From Enhygromyxa salina (lineage in GTDB: Bacteria > Myxococcota_A > Polyangia > Nannocystales > Nannocystaceae): DNA of 64,000 bases. Each line of letters begins with the position of its first letter. Within the stretch, counting starts at the first letter, position 1. Under the pieces are notes generated by a model. It made no database searches, was not told the origin of the DNA, and saw only the letters and a list, made by a program, of their open reading frames with translations. The position numbers and the translations under genes were made by a program. Where the stretch lies: the NCBI RefSeq assembly GCF_002994615.1, contig NZ_PVNK01000110.1, forward strand, positions 1 through 64,000. The letters are read 5' to 3'. Positions 54,205-64,000 of this stretch are shown here, piece after piece.

Positions 54205-54713
54205 TGGCCCGTCGCCTCGTCGCCGAGCCCGAGGTCCCGCTGCGCCGCGCGGCCCAGATCCGGGTGATCTACGCCGACACCGATCGGATGGGGATCGTCT
54301 ATCACGGCACCTACCTGCGCTACCTCGAGCACGCCCGCGTCGAGTTCATCCGCGGCCTCGGCTTCGCCTACTCCGACCTCGAGCGCATGGGCGTCGGGCT
54401 GCCGGTCATCGACCTCGCCGTCACCTACCTGCGCCCGGCCGAGTACGACGACATCATCACGGTCGAGGTCGGCCTCGCCAAGCTGAGCTTCGCGCGCCTT
54501 CACTTCGTCTACCGCGTCAGCGTGCAGCCCGGCGACCGCCGCGACTTCGACGGCCCCGAGCCCCTCGTGGTTTTGCGCGCGCAGACATTTCACGGCTGCC
54601 TCGACATGCAGGAGCACCGCGCGACCCGCCTGCCCGAGTCGGTCCATGACATACTCGAGCGCTACTACCTCGACGCGCGGGGCGACTCGACCGAGGGGCA
54701 GGAGGCCACGTGA
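54204..54713 (+). CDS. YbgC-like acyl-CoA thioesterase
   Basis: Hotdog-fold thioesterase of 169 residues. The signature YADTDRMGIVYHGTYLRYLE holds the catalytic Asp. The family cleaves short-chain or phospholipid-linked acyl-CoAs and is often near Tol-Pal genes, which is not the case here. The ATG overlaps the hom stop (TGATG), and its end overlaps the start of glpX. Confidence 0.88.
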   Translation: MARRLVAEPEVPLRRAAQIRVIYADTDRMGIVYHGTYLRYLEHARVEFIRGLGFAYSDLERMGVGLPVIDLAVTYLRPAEYDDIITVEVGLAKLSFARLHFVYRVSVQPGDRRDFDGPEPLVVLRAQTFHGCLDMQEHRATRLPESVHDILERYYLDARGDSTEGQEAT

Positions 54714-55711
54714 ACGAAGCAGAGCCGAACCAAAGCGGAGCGCAAAAGATGGACCGCAAGCTGCTCCTCGAGTACGTCCGCGTGACCGAGGCCGCGGCCA
54801 TCGCCTGCTCGCGCCTGATCGGCGCGGGCCAAAAAGAGGCCGCCGACTCCCTCGCCGTCGAGGCCATGCGCCGGGCCTTCGACAAGGTCCCCGCGCGCGG
54901 GACGATCGTGATCGGCGAGGGCGAGCGCGACGAGGCGCCGATGCTCTACATCGGCGAGAAGGTCGGACCCCGCGACCCCTCGTTCCCCGAGGTCGACATC
55001 GCCGTCGACCCGCTCGAGGGCACCAACTTGTGCGCCAGCGGCAAGCCCGGCGCGCTCGCGGTCCTGGCCGTGGCCCCGCGCGGCAACCTGCTCAACGCGC
55101 CCGACACCTACATGGAGAAGCTCGCGGCCGGGCCCGCGGGCGTCGGCGTGGTCAGCCTCGACAAGAGCGCGGCCGAGAACGTCTGCGACCTCGCCGAGGC
55201 CAAGGGCAAGCGCCCCGACGAGATGGTCGTGGTCGTGCTCGAGCGCCCGCGCCACGACGCCCTGATCGCGCAGATGCGGGCGGTCGGAGCGAGCGTCCGG
55301 CTGATCACCGACGGCGACGTCAACCCCAGCGTGGCCACCGGTCTCCCGGGCAGCGGCATCGACATGTTCATCGGCAAGGGCGGCGCGCCCGAGGGCGTGC
55401 TCTCGGCCGCGGCCCTGCGCTGCCTCGGCGGCGTGTTCGAGGGTCGGCTGGCCTTTCGCAACGACGGCGAGCGCCAGCGAGCCATCGCGATGGGCATGCG
55501 CGAACCCGATCGCCTCCTGCGCCACGAGGATCTGGTCCGGGGCCCGTGCTTCTTCGTCGCCTCGGGCGTGACCGACGGCCCGATGTTGGCCGGGATCCGC
55601 CGGGTCGCCGGCCGGACCCTCGTCAGCAGCCTGGCCCTGCGCAGCGACACCGGGACGATCCGACGGTTCGAGACCTCGACCCTGCTCGACCACCTCCCGG
55701 TGGATGACTAA
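54710..55711 (+). CDS. glpX: Fructose-1,6-bisphosphatase class II
   Basis: Gluconeogenic phosphatase of 333 residues. Metal-binding motifs of the GlpX family are visible: GEGERDEAPML near 70, VDPLEGTNL near 100 and LITDGDVNPS near 205. The GTG at 54710 overlaps the previous stop (GTGA); an internal ATG at 54749 would give a length nearer the family norm. Third gene of the operon. Confidence 0.93.
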   Translation: MNEAEPNQSGAQKMDRKLLLEYVRVTEAAAIACSRLIGAGQKEAADSLAVEAMRRAFDKVPARGTIVIGEGERDEAPMLYIGEKVGPRDPSFPEVDIAVDPLEGTNLCASGKPGALAVLAVAPRGNLLNAPDTYMEKLAAGPAGVGVVSLDKSAAENVCDLAEAKGKRPDEMVVVVLERPRHDALIAQMRAVGASVRLITDGDVNPSVATGLPGSGIDMFIGKGGAPEGVLSAAALRCLGGVFEGRLAFRNDGERQRAIAMGMREPDRLLRHEDLVRGPCFFVASGVTDGPMLAGIRRVAGRTLVSSLALRSDTGTIRRFETSTLLDHLPVDD

Positions 55712-55741
55712 AACTGGCTACCGGACCCACGACAGTGGTCG

Positions 55742-55770
55742 TTGTCCGGGATGCGCGGTTCGCATATTTT
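55742..55770 (+). promoter_or_regulatory. Sigma-70-like promoter
   Basis: TTGTCC (55742-55747), 17-bp spacer and TATTTT (55765-55770), then 11 nt to the ATG at 55782. The TATTTT stands out in this GC-rich DNA. Confidence 0.55.
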
Positions 55771-55781
55771 GCTGGGTAGCG

Positions 55782-56261
55782 ATGATCCAGTGGATTGGCC
55801 ATGAGGGCTGTGAAGTCGCCCTCGACACCCGATACGACCCGGCGCTCATCTCGACCTGGTACGGGCAGGCCTCGTGCGAGCTCATCGATCGCTACTTCAG
55901 GTGGTCCGACACGAACGCCGCGGCGGCCCTGGCTGCCGAGCAGCAGCTCGTCCACATCGTCGATCTCCGGTTCACGACGCTCCCGGCGCCAGCCGCATGC
56001 AAGCGGCTGATCGAGCACGCCCGTGACGATCTGGGCGCCGAGGTCACGCTGAGCAGCGTCGTGGTCCTCGGTGATCCGGCGCTGCGCTGGGTCGTGTCCG
56101 CGGCCCACCGCATGAGCAACGGCCGCGGCCTCGAGGTCGTCAACTCGATCGACGCGGCGATCGAGCTCGCCCTGCGTCGCATGTGGGACGCCCGGATCCC
56201 GCCGCCTTGCGGGCTCGCGCCCGGTCGCTACGAGGCGCCGACCCTCGAGCTCACGGGCTAG
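55782..56261 (+). CDS. Hypothetical small protein, STAS-like layout
   Basis: 159 residues with no signal peptide. Alternating strands and helices (VHIVDLRFTTLPAP, AEVTLSSVVVLGDPALRWVVSAAHRM, GLEVVNSIDAAIELALRRM) resemble the SpoIIAA/STAS-type or similar lipid-binding regulators, but no firm match was made. The ATG at 55782 follows a promoter-like pair; the open frame extends to 55704. Its TAG stop lies in the CTAG at the left end of palindromic element copy B. Confidence 0.6.
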   Translation: MIQWIGHEGCEVALDTRYDPALISTWYGQASCELIDRYFRWSDTNAAAALAAEQQLVHIVDLRFTTLPAPAACKRLIEHARDDLGAEVTLSSVVVLGDPALRWVVSAAHRMSNGRGLEVVNSIDAAIELALRRMWDARIPPPCGLAPGRYEAPTLELTG

Positions 56262-56423
56262 CAGCCCGGGGTGCAATGCCTCGCGCCGCCTCGCTTGGCC
56301 TCTTCGCCGAGGGCTTTGTCGCCAAAACTTGCAGTACGCCCGGTACAGCGGCGTTTTGGCTTCGCGCCCTCGGCGAAAATTCCGGCGCGAGGCGACACGA
56401 TGCATTGCACCCCGGGCTGCTAG
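56258..56423 (+). mobile_element. 166-bp CTAG palindromic element, copy B
   Basis: Complete copy with perfect 21-22 bp terminal inverted repeats. The left CTAG carries the stop codon of the gene at 55782. Removing one CTAG and the element restores a continuous sequence for both flanking frames. Almost identical to copy C. Confidence 0.9.
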
Positions 56424-56971
56424 CGATGAAGGACTCGCCCAACTCGTCTGCCCGGAAGTAGGTGCTAATGACATCCCGCACCCCCTGAGCCGTTGGGGCT
56501 CCCCCGTTGTTGATCACATCGCTGTTGACCAGCTGGAGGTCGTTATTGCTTTGGGCATAGATCGCGCCTTCGGTGTTGTTCTCGAACAGGCAGTTCGTAA
56601 ACGAGTTGAGGTTGTCCGCGCGAGAAGCCCGCAGCTCCGCGCCATACCCATTGTTGACGAACTGACAATTATAAAAGGTTGTCTTGTCGACGTACCCGCT
56701 GTTGGGGCCGGAGGGGTCGTCTTCTGGGTCGGCGTATTGCTCAAACCCGGTGCCGCTGTTGACGAAGTCGACGTGGTAGAACAGGCCGTTGTCGAGCCCG
56801 AAGATCCGATCCACGAAGAACCCGGCGTTGGAGAAGTCTCGGAACACCAGGTGCGAATAGAGGAAGACTCTGCGCGAGTCGTGGCGGACCCTCGGCCGAG
56901 GCCTCCCCTGCCCCAAACAAAAGCAAAAGTGGGACTGCGACCAACGGGAGCGAGAGCGAGAGCGACTTCAT
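56424..56971 (-). pseudogene. Broken parallel beta-helix protein gene
   Basis: A signal peptide (MKSLSLSLPLVAVPLLLLFG, from ATG 56971) runs into SAEGPP, then the frame shifts; the next frame encodes beta-helix repeats (FVDRIFGLDNGLFYHVDFVN, TTFYNCQFVNNGYGAEL, SFTNCLFENNTEGAIY). The frame then meets palindromic element copy B near its 3' end. Without the element it would end about three codons later (SP then stop). The shift and short length indicate a dead, deleted gene. Related in fold to the intact gene at 57738, not obviously a duplicate. Confidence 0.65.
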
Positions 56972-57043
56972 CAAGCGACATTGCGCGCAACCAGCGCCGG
57001 CCAAAAGCGCGCAACGCCATATTTGGAGAGAGCTAATTCACAC

Positions 57044-57484
57044 TCACTGAACCGTAATAGGCTGTCGCTGCGCCTCCCATGATTTCGACGCCGGCCAGAC
57101 CCGAATGACTGCACTGGGTGCCTTCGTCTCGGTCACGGCCGGGGCCCTGCGCCTCATCTTACCCAGCCGCGATCGCTGGCGCTCGAGCGATTGTGTCGCT
57201 AGCAGCCCGGGGTGCAATGCCTCGCGCCGCCTCGCTTGGCCTTTTCGCCGATGGCTTTGTCGCCAAAACTTGCAGTACGCCCGGTACAGCGGCGTTTTGG
57301 CTTCGCGCCCTCGGCAAAAATTCCGGCGCGAGGCGACACGATGCATTGCACCCCGGGCTGCTAGCTCGCGCGGCCGCCGGTTGCCCGAGAGCGAGACCAG
57401 GACCTGGGCCTTGGCCGTCCCCGACTCGAGCGCGAGCTCGCCGAGACTCCGAGCTTGGAAGATGAGCGAAGCAGGAGCGCGCAA
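57044..57484 (-). pseudogene. ORF fragment carrying an in-frame palindromic element
   Basis: The protein-like frame (ARSLGELALESGTAKAQVLV, then GNRRPREL) runs into element copy C and continues beyond it (TQSLERQRSRLGKMRRR ... TVQ). With the element removed the frame joins as PRELATQSLERQ. The 5' end is closed by a TGA and lacks a good start, so it is probably a truncated gene. Family not recognised. Confidence 0.45.
57199..57364 (+). mobile_element. 166-bp CTAG palindromic element, copy C
   Basis: Complete copy with terminal inverted repeats, differing from copy B at only a few bases. It is inserted within the ORF fragment 57044-57484. Net insertion would be 162 bp, a multiple of three, and the frame stays open through it. 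Confidence 0.9.
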
Positions 57485-57737
57485 TTGCCGGATTCACACC
57501 TGGGTAACGAGCGAAGCGAATCGAGTACCGCGCGATCGATGCCTGCGCCCAAGCATGGTTCGTGGGGCGCGGCGAGGGCCGTTGGGCTCGGTCGCGCCAA
57601 GGCGTGCGCGAGGCCACACTCGCACCCCTGGCGGCCCGCTGTTGAGGCCCAAGCCGTGAGTTTGCATAAAATCGAGCGAAGATGGGCTGCTCTGAAACGA
57701 CCTTTGCAAGCGCCCGGATATCCGGAACGCTCAGGAC
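57485..57737. other. Intergenic region, nothing recognised
   Basis: No coding or RNA feature is supported. Short frames on both strands look like shadows or decay products of the adjacent broken genes. Confidence 0.4.
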
Positions 57738-59444
57738 ATGCGCACTGCTATCAATCTTTCCATCATCACGAGCCTGGCCATGTTCGTGGCCGCCTGTTCG
57801 GACGACGGCTCGGCCGAGGACATGGACACCAGCGGGACGACCGACGCAGATGGAGATGGAGATGGAGATGGAGACGGGACCGGGGATGGAGACGGGACCG
57901 GAGATGGGGACGGAGATGGGGACGGAGATGGAGATGGGGACGGCGACGGCGACGGCGACGGCGACGGAGACGGAGACGGGGACGGCGACGGCCCGGACCT
58001 CGATAGCCCGGTGGTGAAGCGTGGGGGCATCTACATGCCCTCGCGCCACGACAGCTTCCACTTCACCCACGGCGACTCGTTCTCCCCGGAGGAGATCGAG
58101 GACGAGATGCGCGAGCAGTTCAACCGCTACTACACCGATCCGGACTGGGTTCCGACGCGCGATCTCTACGTCAGCCCCACGGGGGACACGCCCCTCGATC
58201 AGAGCAGCGAGGACTCGCCCGGTTCGATCGACGACATCCCGACCACCGTGCAGCCGGGCGACCACGTCCACTTCGCGGCCGGCACCTACGAGGACGTCAA
58301 CATTCAACTCTCGTCATCCGAGAGCGGCACCTACGATGACCCGATCGTGTTCTCGGGGGCGCGTGGTCCCAACGACGAGCGTCTGTCCAGCCTCGAATGC
58401 CACGAGGGGGGCAACAACCACACGTCGAGTTGTTTCAACCTCGAGCGCGCGGCCTACATCGCGGTGGAGGGCTTTGAGCTCTCGGGCGGCCGCTACGGCG
58501 TGCGCGCGGTCGGGCAGGTGACCACCACCAACCACGTGCTCGGCATCGCCATGCTCGACAACGACGCCCACGACTCCTGCGCGGATCCCTTGTTCACCGG
58601 CGAGGCCTCGTGGCTCGTGGTCGAGGGCAACCTCGCCTACAACGGCGGGGACTGCGACGGGCACGGCATCTACCTGTCCAACGGCGGCGACTTCGTGATC
58701 GTACGCGGCAACGAGCTGTGGAACAACGAGAGCTCCGACCTGCAGATCAACTCCGATCCGATCACGACCTGCCAAGACGACCTCGACACCGACGCCGTCT
58801 GCGACGGCAACGCTTTCAACGACTTCGAAGGCAAGGGGATCTCCGAGTTCTATTGGATCGAGGGGAACTACTTCCACGCCGGCCTCACGGTCGGGCCCAA
58901 CCTCACCGGTGTTCGCAACTCGGTGTTTCTCGGCAACGTCATGGCCTTCATGGGCGCCCACGGGATCACCTTGTGGCAGGAGTCGGGGAAGACGGACCCG
59001 GAGGGGGTCAACCCCAACCTGGGCTCGGCATACAACCTGATCCAACAAAACGTGTTCTTCAACGATCCCAAGTCCGCCGCGAACGGCGGGAAGCACGTGA
59101 TCAAGTTCCAGCACTTCGCCGACAACAACGAGGTGATCGAGAACATCATCGCGGCCGGGGCGATCGACGGTGACGAGGTCGTGCCCGACCCCAGCATCAT
59201 CTTGGTCGAGATCGTCGATGACAGCGACAACAACACCTTCCAGGGCAACTGCGCCTGGGGGGGGAGCAACTTCGCCGAGGACACGCCCGGGGTCTTCCCG
59301 CGCACGGAGAACACGGACTGGTTCACCACCCTCGAGGTGAGTTGGTTCGCGAACTTCCCCTTCGACAAGGGCGGGTCGATCGAAGACTGGAACATCACCG
59401 ACGACGCGCCCGAGGCTTGCCCCAAGTTGACCTTCGGGAACTGA
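57738..59444 (+). CDS. Lipoprotein with Gly-Asp linker and right-handed parallel beta-helix
   Basis: 568 residues. Signal peptide with lipobox VAAC (Cys about 20). A pure Gly-Asp repeat linker spans about residues 37-86, encoded by a (GAY GGN)n tract at 57847-57993. The main domain begins like pectate-lyase-fold proteins ([15 protein letters not shown], then [15 protein letters not shown]) and runs through beta-helix coils ([36 protein letters not shown]). Several such proteins are polysaccharide lyases; no catalytic site was assigned. An AGGAC precedes the ATG. Confidence 0.85.
   Translation: MRTAINLSIITSLAMFVAACSDDGSAEDMDTSGTTDADGDGDGDGDGTGDGDGTGDGDGDGDGDGDGDGDGDGDGDGDGDGDGDGPDLDSPVVKRGGIYMPSRHDSFHFTHGDSFSPEEIEDEMREQFNRYYTDPDWVPTRDLYVSPTGDTPLDQSSEDSPGSIDDIPTTVQPGDHVHFAAGTYEDVNIQLSSSESGTYDDPIVFSGARGPNDERLSSLECHEGGNNHTSSCFNLERAAYIAVEGFELSGGRYGVRAVGQVTTTNHVLGIAMLDNDAHDSCADPLFTGEASWLVVEGNLAYNGGDCDGHGIYLSNGGDFVIVRGNELWNNESSDLQINSDPITTCQDDLDTDAVCDGNAFNDFEGKGISEFYWIEGNYFHAGLTVGPNLTGVRNSVFLGNVMAFMGAHGITLWQESGKTDPEGVNPNLGSAYNLIQQNVFFNDPKSAANGGKHVIKFQHFADNNEVIENIIAAGAIDGDEVVPDPSIILVEIVDDSDNNTFQGNCAWGGSNFAEDTPGVFPRTENTDWFTTLEVSWFANFPFDKGGSIEDWNITDDAPEACPKLTFGN
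57847..57993 (+). repeat. Gly-Asp codon repeat tract
   Basis: About 49 codons of alternating Asp and Gly with few interruptions. Similar shorter tracts occur in the genes at 45597 and 59686. Codon wobble (GAT/GAC, GGA/GGG/GGC) shows blocks of different age. Confidence 0.85.
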
Positions 59445-59452
59445 GCAGCCGC

Positions 59453-59469
59453 GGTCACTTCAGGTGACC
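59453..59469 (+). terminator. Hairpin after beta-helix gene
   Basis: GGTCAC-TTCAG-GTGACC, a perfect 6-bp stem starting 8 nt after the stop, followed by TTGTC. Confidence 0.45.
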
Positions 59470-59557
59470 TTGTCGCTGTACCGTGCGTTTCAGGCCCGGC
59501 GAGTGACAACAAAATGGGGGCGAGCCCTCGCGCGCCGAGGCCCGCCCACAGCACACC

Positions 59558-59574
59558 GCCCCCTTCTAGGGGGC
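59558..59574. terminator. GC hairpin in convergent region
   Basis: GCCCCC-TTCTA-GGGGGC is a perfect 6-bp stem in the 240-bp convergent gap. It could serve either strand. Confidence 0.4.
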
Positions 59575-59636
59575 CACGCACCCACGCTGCGAACCCCATA
59601 CCGGCCCACCGAGCGACGAGCGCAGCGAGGAGCGAC

Positions 59637-59653
59637 CGGCCGCGCAGCGGCCG
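59637..59653 (-). terminator. GC hairpin before end of binding-protein gene
   Basis: CGGCCGC-GCA-GCGGCCG is a perfect 7-bp stem, 33 nt after the stop of the minus-strand binding-protein gene. Confidence 0.4.
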
Positions 59654-59685
59654 TGCGTGGCAGAGTCCAAGGTCTCCAGGGGGGT

Positions 59686-61449
<1,764 letters not shown>

Positions 61450-61478
61450 GTCATGCCTCATGCGAGAAACAGATAAGC

Positions 61479-62336
61479 TCAGAATCGGAGGTGCACGCCG
61501 ACGCCGCCCCCGTGGGGCCCGAAGCTCGGCGCGAGCGCGACGCGCTCGGTCTTGGCCTTCGCGCGGTAGCCGAGGGCGACCAAGACCACGCCAGTCAGCA
61601 GCAGCGCCCCACCGACGCCGAGCAGGACGTCGGCGGTCACCGCCTTGGACTGGGAGCTCGACAACAGCTCCTGGCCCGCGGCCGGGTCCGCGGCGTCGCC
61701 GGCCTTGCCGTTGTCGCTCTGGGCGAGGGCCCCGACCACGGCGCCGCCGATCAGCACGCCCGCGCCGACGCCGAGCAGGCCAAAGCCCGCGCCGCGCATG
61801 ATCTTGCCCTTGCGCTCGGCGTCCTGGTCGACCGGGTCCGGGGGCGGAACCGGGCTCGTATTCTCGGGCGCCTCGTCCTCGGGCTCCTCGTCCTCGGGCC
61901 CCTTCTCGGGCTCCTTGACCTCGGTCTCCTGCAGGATCGCGCGCAGGACCTTGAGGCGGTCGAGCGCGACCTCGCGCGAGTCGATGTCGACGCCGGGCTG
62001 CTTGACGAAGGTCGCGTAGAACTCGACGGCCTTCTCGAGCTTGCCGGCCTCCTCGTGGACCCGGCCGATGTTGAACAAGTAGTTCGGCTGCGGGTCGGTG
62101 TCGTAGGCCTTCTGGAACAGCTCGACGGCGCCGTCGTAGTCCTTGGCGCTGAACTTGACGATGGCCTGCTCGCTGAGCGACTCGGCCTCGTCTTTTTCTT
62201 CGTCGCTCGCGCCGGTGTCGGCGGGCGCTTCATCGGAGGCTGGCTCCTCGGGTGGAGCCGCGAGCGCGACGGTCGAGCCGAGCGCGAGCGAGAGGGACAA
62301 GGTGATGGAGGAAAGCGCAGACAGCAGCGAGGTCAC
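61479..62336 (-). CDS. TPR protein with two C-terminal membrane helices
   Basis: 285 residues. A signal peptide is followed by an acidic linker, two or three TPR units (about 50-120: AIVKFSAKDYDGAVELFQKAYD, NYLFNIGRVHEEAGKLEKAV), a Glu/Pro-rich linker and two hydrophobic helices (about 178-200 and 232-252). It follows the kinase by only 4 nt, so the kinase, TPR and binding-protein genes are probably one operon. Similar TPR proteins next to PEGA-kinases are common in myxobacteria; role unknown. Confidence 0.85.
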   Translation of the reverse strand: MTSLLSALSSITLSLSLALGSTVALAAPPEEPASDEAPADTGASDEEKDEAESLSEQAIVKFSAKDYDGAVELFQKAYDTDPQPNYLFNIGRVHEEAGKLEKAVEFYATFVKQPGVDIDSREVALDRLKVLRAILQETEVKEPEKGPEDEEPEDEAPENTSPVPPPDPVDQDAERKGKIMRGAGFGLLGVGAGVLIGGAVVGALAQSDNGKAGDAADPAAGQELLSSSQSKAVTADVLLGVGGALLLTGVVLVALGYRAKAKTERVALAPSFGPHGGGVGVHLRF

Positions 62337-62340
62337 AGGG

Positions 62341-64000
62341 TCACTTCTCCGTGGGCAGGAACGGCCCGTTTTGTTTTTTCTTCTTGGTCGGCAAGAAGGG
62401 GTTGTCCTTCTCGGGCTTCGGCTCGGGCTCGGGCTCGGGCTCGGCCTCGACCGGCTGGGCCGCAGGCTTCTTCTTGGTCACCGGCTTGGGCGCCTCGTCT
62501 TCTTGCTCGAGCGGCGTGAGCCGGATGTCGATCGGGTTGTTGTCGCCGGCCTTGACGTCGATCTCGAGCTCGCGCGACTCGTAGCCCTTGGCGCTGAGCA
62601 CGAGGGTGTGCTTGCCGAGGGGCAGGGCCTTGCCGTAGGGCGTGTTGCCGGCCGGAGACCCGTCGATCATCAGATCGGCGGCGGGCTCGGAGCTGATCTC
62701 GATCAGGCCGTTGCCGCGCTCGACCGAGGCCTGCAGCTCGGCGATGCGCGTGCGGGCCTCGGCGTTGGACGCGTCGACCTCGAGCACCGCCTCGTAGGCC
62801 GAGATCGCGGCGCCGGTCCTGCCCTCGTCATCGAGCTTCTTGGCCGTGGCCATCCGACGACCGACCTCGATCTGTTTGTCGAGGCGCCCGACGGTCCCCG
62901 CGAGCGCAGGCGCGTCGGCGAGCTGGCCGCGGACGAGATCGAGCTTGGTGTCGGCGCCGTCGAAGTCCCCGCTCGCGACGAGCTCGCTGGCCGCCGCGAC
63001 GGCGGCCTCGAGCTCGGCGTGGTTGTCGGTCCCGGCGACCGCCACCTCGGGCTCGTCCTTGTCACCGCCGAACAAGAAGAACGCGCCGATGCCGAGCACA
63101 GCCACGAGCGCAGCGCCGCCCCCGATCATGAGGCCGAGCTTGGGCTTGGCTTGCTCGGGCTCGGCAGGGAAGGACTGGCTCGGGCTGATCGCGACCTGGG
63201 GCCCGCTGCGCGAGAGCGCGGCCCCCTGGGCGCTGGCGCTGACGCTGGCGCTGGCGTCCTCGACCTTCATGTACGCAGCGGTCTCGCCGGTCGGGGCGTT
63301 GAGCGCCGCGGTCGCGAGCGCCGAGATCGCGGTCTCCTCGGCGGCCTCGGTCACGGCCGGGAGCTTGAACATCGCCATCGGGACGCAGTCGATCAGCTTC
63401 TCGACGATCTCGTTGGCGTCGCGCGGGCGCTGATCGGGGTCCTTCTCGAGGCAGTCGTGGAGCAGATGGACGAGCTCGTCGGGGACCTCGTGGTCGTCGG
63501 GCAGGACCTCCGACAGCGGGGTCGGGAACTCGTGGACGTGCTTGTAGAGCAGCGTCGTGTCGTTCTCGGCCTCGAAGGGCATGCGGCCCGACAGCATCTG
63601 ATAGAAGAGGACGCCGAGGGCGTAGACGTCGACGCGCAGATCGATCTCGAGGCCCTTGATCTGCTCGGGCGAGAGGTAGCCCGAGGTCCCGATGAAGTGC
63701 TGCTTGGTGATGTCTTCGTCGCCCTCGAGCATCTTGGCGAGGCCGAAGTCGATGATCTTGACGAAGTTGGCCCGGCCCTTGCGCTCGCACAGCATCACGT
63801 TGGCGGGCTTGATGTCGCGGACCATGAGGTCGCGCGAGTGCGCGTGGCCGACCCCCTTGAGGATCTGCGCGGCGATCGGCACGAACTCGGCCAGGGTCAG
63901 GCGACCCTTGCGGGCCATGAAGTCGCTGAGGAGCTCGCCGTCGACGAACTCCATCACGATGTAGGCCCGGCCGCCCTCGCGGCCGTAGTCGTACATCTCG
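62341..64000 (-). CDS. Ser/Thr protein kinase with PEGA domain (5' end beyond window)
   Basis: The N-lobe is cut by the window edge. Visible kinase motifs: YIVMEFVDGELL hinge, catalytic loop MVRDIKPANVML (VRD in place of HRD, Asp kept), DFGLAKML and GTSGYLSPEQIKG. One membrane helix (IGGGAALVAVLGIGAFFLFGG) follows a Ser/Ala linker. The outer part has a helical repeat region and a PEGA domain (GLIEISSEPAADLMIDGSPAG), then a Lys/Pro/Glu-rich tail. First gene of an operon with the TPR and binding-protein genes. PEGA parts often bind the envelope. Confidence 0.9.
   Translation of the reverse strand, partial: EMYDYGREGGRAYIVMEFVDGELLSDFMARKGRLTLAEFVPIAAQILKGVGHAHSRDLMVRDIKPANVMLCERKGRANFVKIIDFGLAKMLEGDEDITKQHFIGTSGYLSPEQIKGLEIDLRVDVYALGVLFYQMLSGRMPFEAENDTTLLYKHVHEFPTPLSEVLPDDHEVPDELVHLLHDCLEKDPDQRPRDANEIVEKLIDCVPMAMFKLPAVTEAAEETAISALATAALNAPTGETAAYMKVEDASASVSASAQGAALSRSGPQVAISPSQSFPAEPEQAKPKLGLMIGGGAALVAVLGIGAFFLFGGDKDEPEVAVAGTDNHAELEAAVAAASELVASGDFDGADTKLDLVRGQLADAPALAGTVGRLDKQIEVGRRMATAKKLDDEGRTGAAISAYEAVLEVDASNAEARTRIAELQASVERGNGLIEISSEPAADLMIDGSPAGNTPYGKALPLGKHTLVLSAKGYESRELEIDVKAGDNNPIDIRLTPLEQEDEAPKPVTKKKPAAQPVEAEPEPEPEPKPEKDNPFLPTKKKKQNGPFLPTEK

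Noticed and set aside
57847..57993. Regular repeats that could suggest a CRISPR array
   Set aside because: The period is 6 bp with no spacers, and it encodes a Gly-Asp linker inside a real gene.

Overview
The window is GC-rich, densely coded DNA that looks like a myxobacterium, most likely from the Nannocystis/Plesiocystis/Enhygromyxa branch (inference from gene style, no database search). Pointers are: Ser/Thr kinases fused to TPR or PEGA modules; many lipoproteins whose lipobox is followed by long Gly-Asp, Thr/Glu or Pro/Glu linkers; FG-GAP and somatomedin-B-like secreted domains; a MYXO-CTERM-like tail; and few operons mixed with housekeeping genes. High GC makes all six frames look open, so most long antisense frames are shadows. 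No rRNA, tRNA or CRISPR array was recognised.

Layout. 1-3143 holds a large secreted FG-GAP/somatomedin-B protein that runs off the left edge through a perfect 33-bp hairpin (possible contig-end artefact). 3276-6137 is a kinase-TPR protein. 6212-9029 is a LysR regulator divergent from a RoxA-like dihaem lipoprotein. 9105-11870 is an ECF sigma factor beside a decayed patch (transposase remnant, half a repeat element, small orphan ORFs) and a lipoprotein. 11875-19778 carries an outer-membrane porin, a propeller lipoprotein, a DUF1415-like protein, a GT-C membrane protein and a TPR lipoprotein with a MYXO-CTERM-like tail. 19819-24169 is a PaoABC-like molybdenum aldehyde oxidoreductase operon. 24189-27720 has a LysM/MepA endopeptidase and a three-gene ExbB/ExbD-like module. 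27895-33304 is mainly housekeeping: def, mrp, a LON-domain protein, folE and rpsU.

The most distinctive block is 33565-38939: three lipoproteins with 30 to 34 cysteines each, largely in C-x3-C runs, around a VKOR-DsbA fusion gene that overlaps one of them. This looks like disulphide substrates encoded with their own oxidative folding enzyme. Two of the three lipoproteins are near-identical in the mature part but differ in their signal peptides, as expected from gene conversion. 39120-56261 is mixed: hydrolase, 3-hydroxyacyl-CoA dehydrogenase, SpoIID protein, CPBP protease, sixA, two M16-like proteins lacking the catalytic motif, eno, and a hom-ybgC-glpX operon. 56424-59444 has beta-helix genes, one intact and one broken. 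59686-64000 is a kinase-TPR-binding-protein operon running off the right edge.

Two window-wide patterns stand out. First, a 166-bp quasi-palindromic element bounded by CTAG occurs in three complete copies and one half copy; three lie at or one base from stop codons and one sits in frame inside an ORF. Second, at least a dozen genes have a TANNNT hexamer 6 to 10 nt before the start codon and no Shine-Dalgarno, the signature of leaderless mRNAs; this was also used to choose several starts. All motifs were read by eye; no alignments or structure predictions were run.
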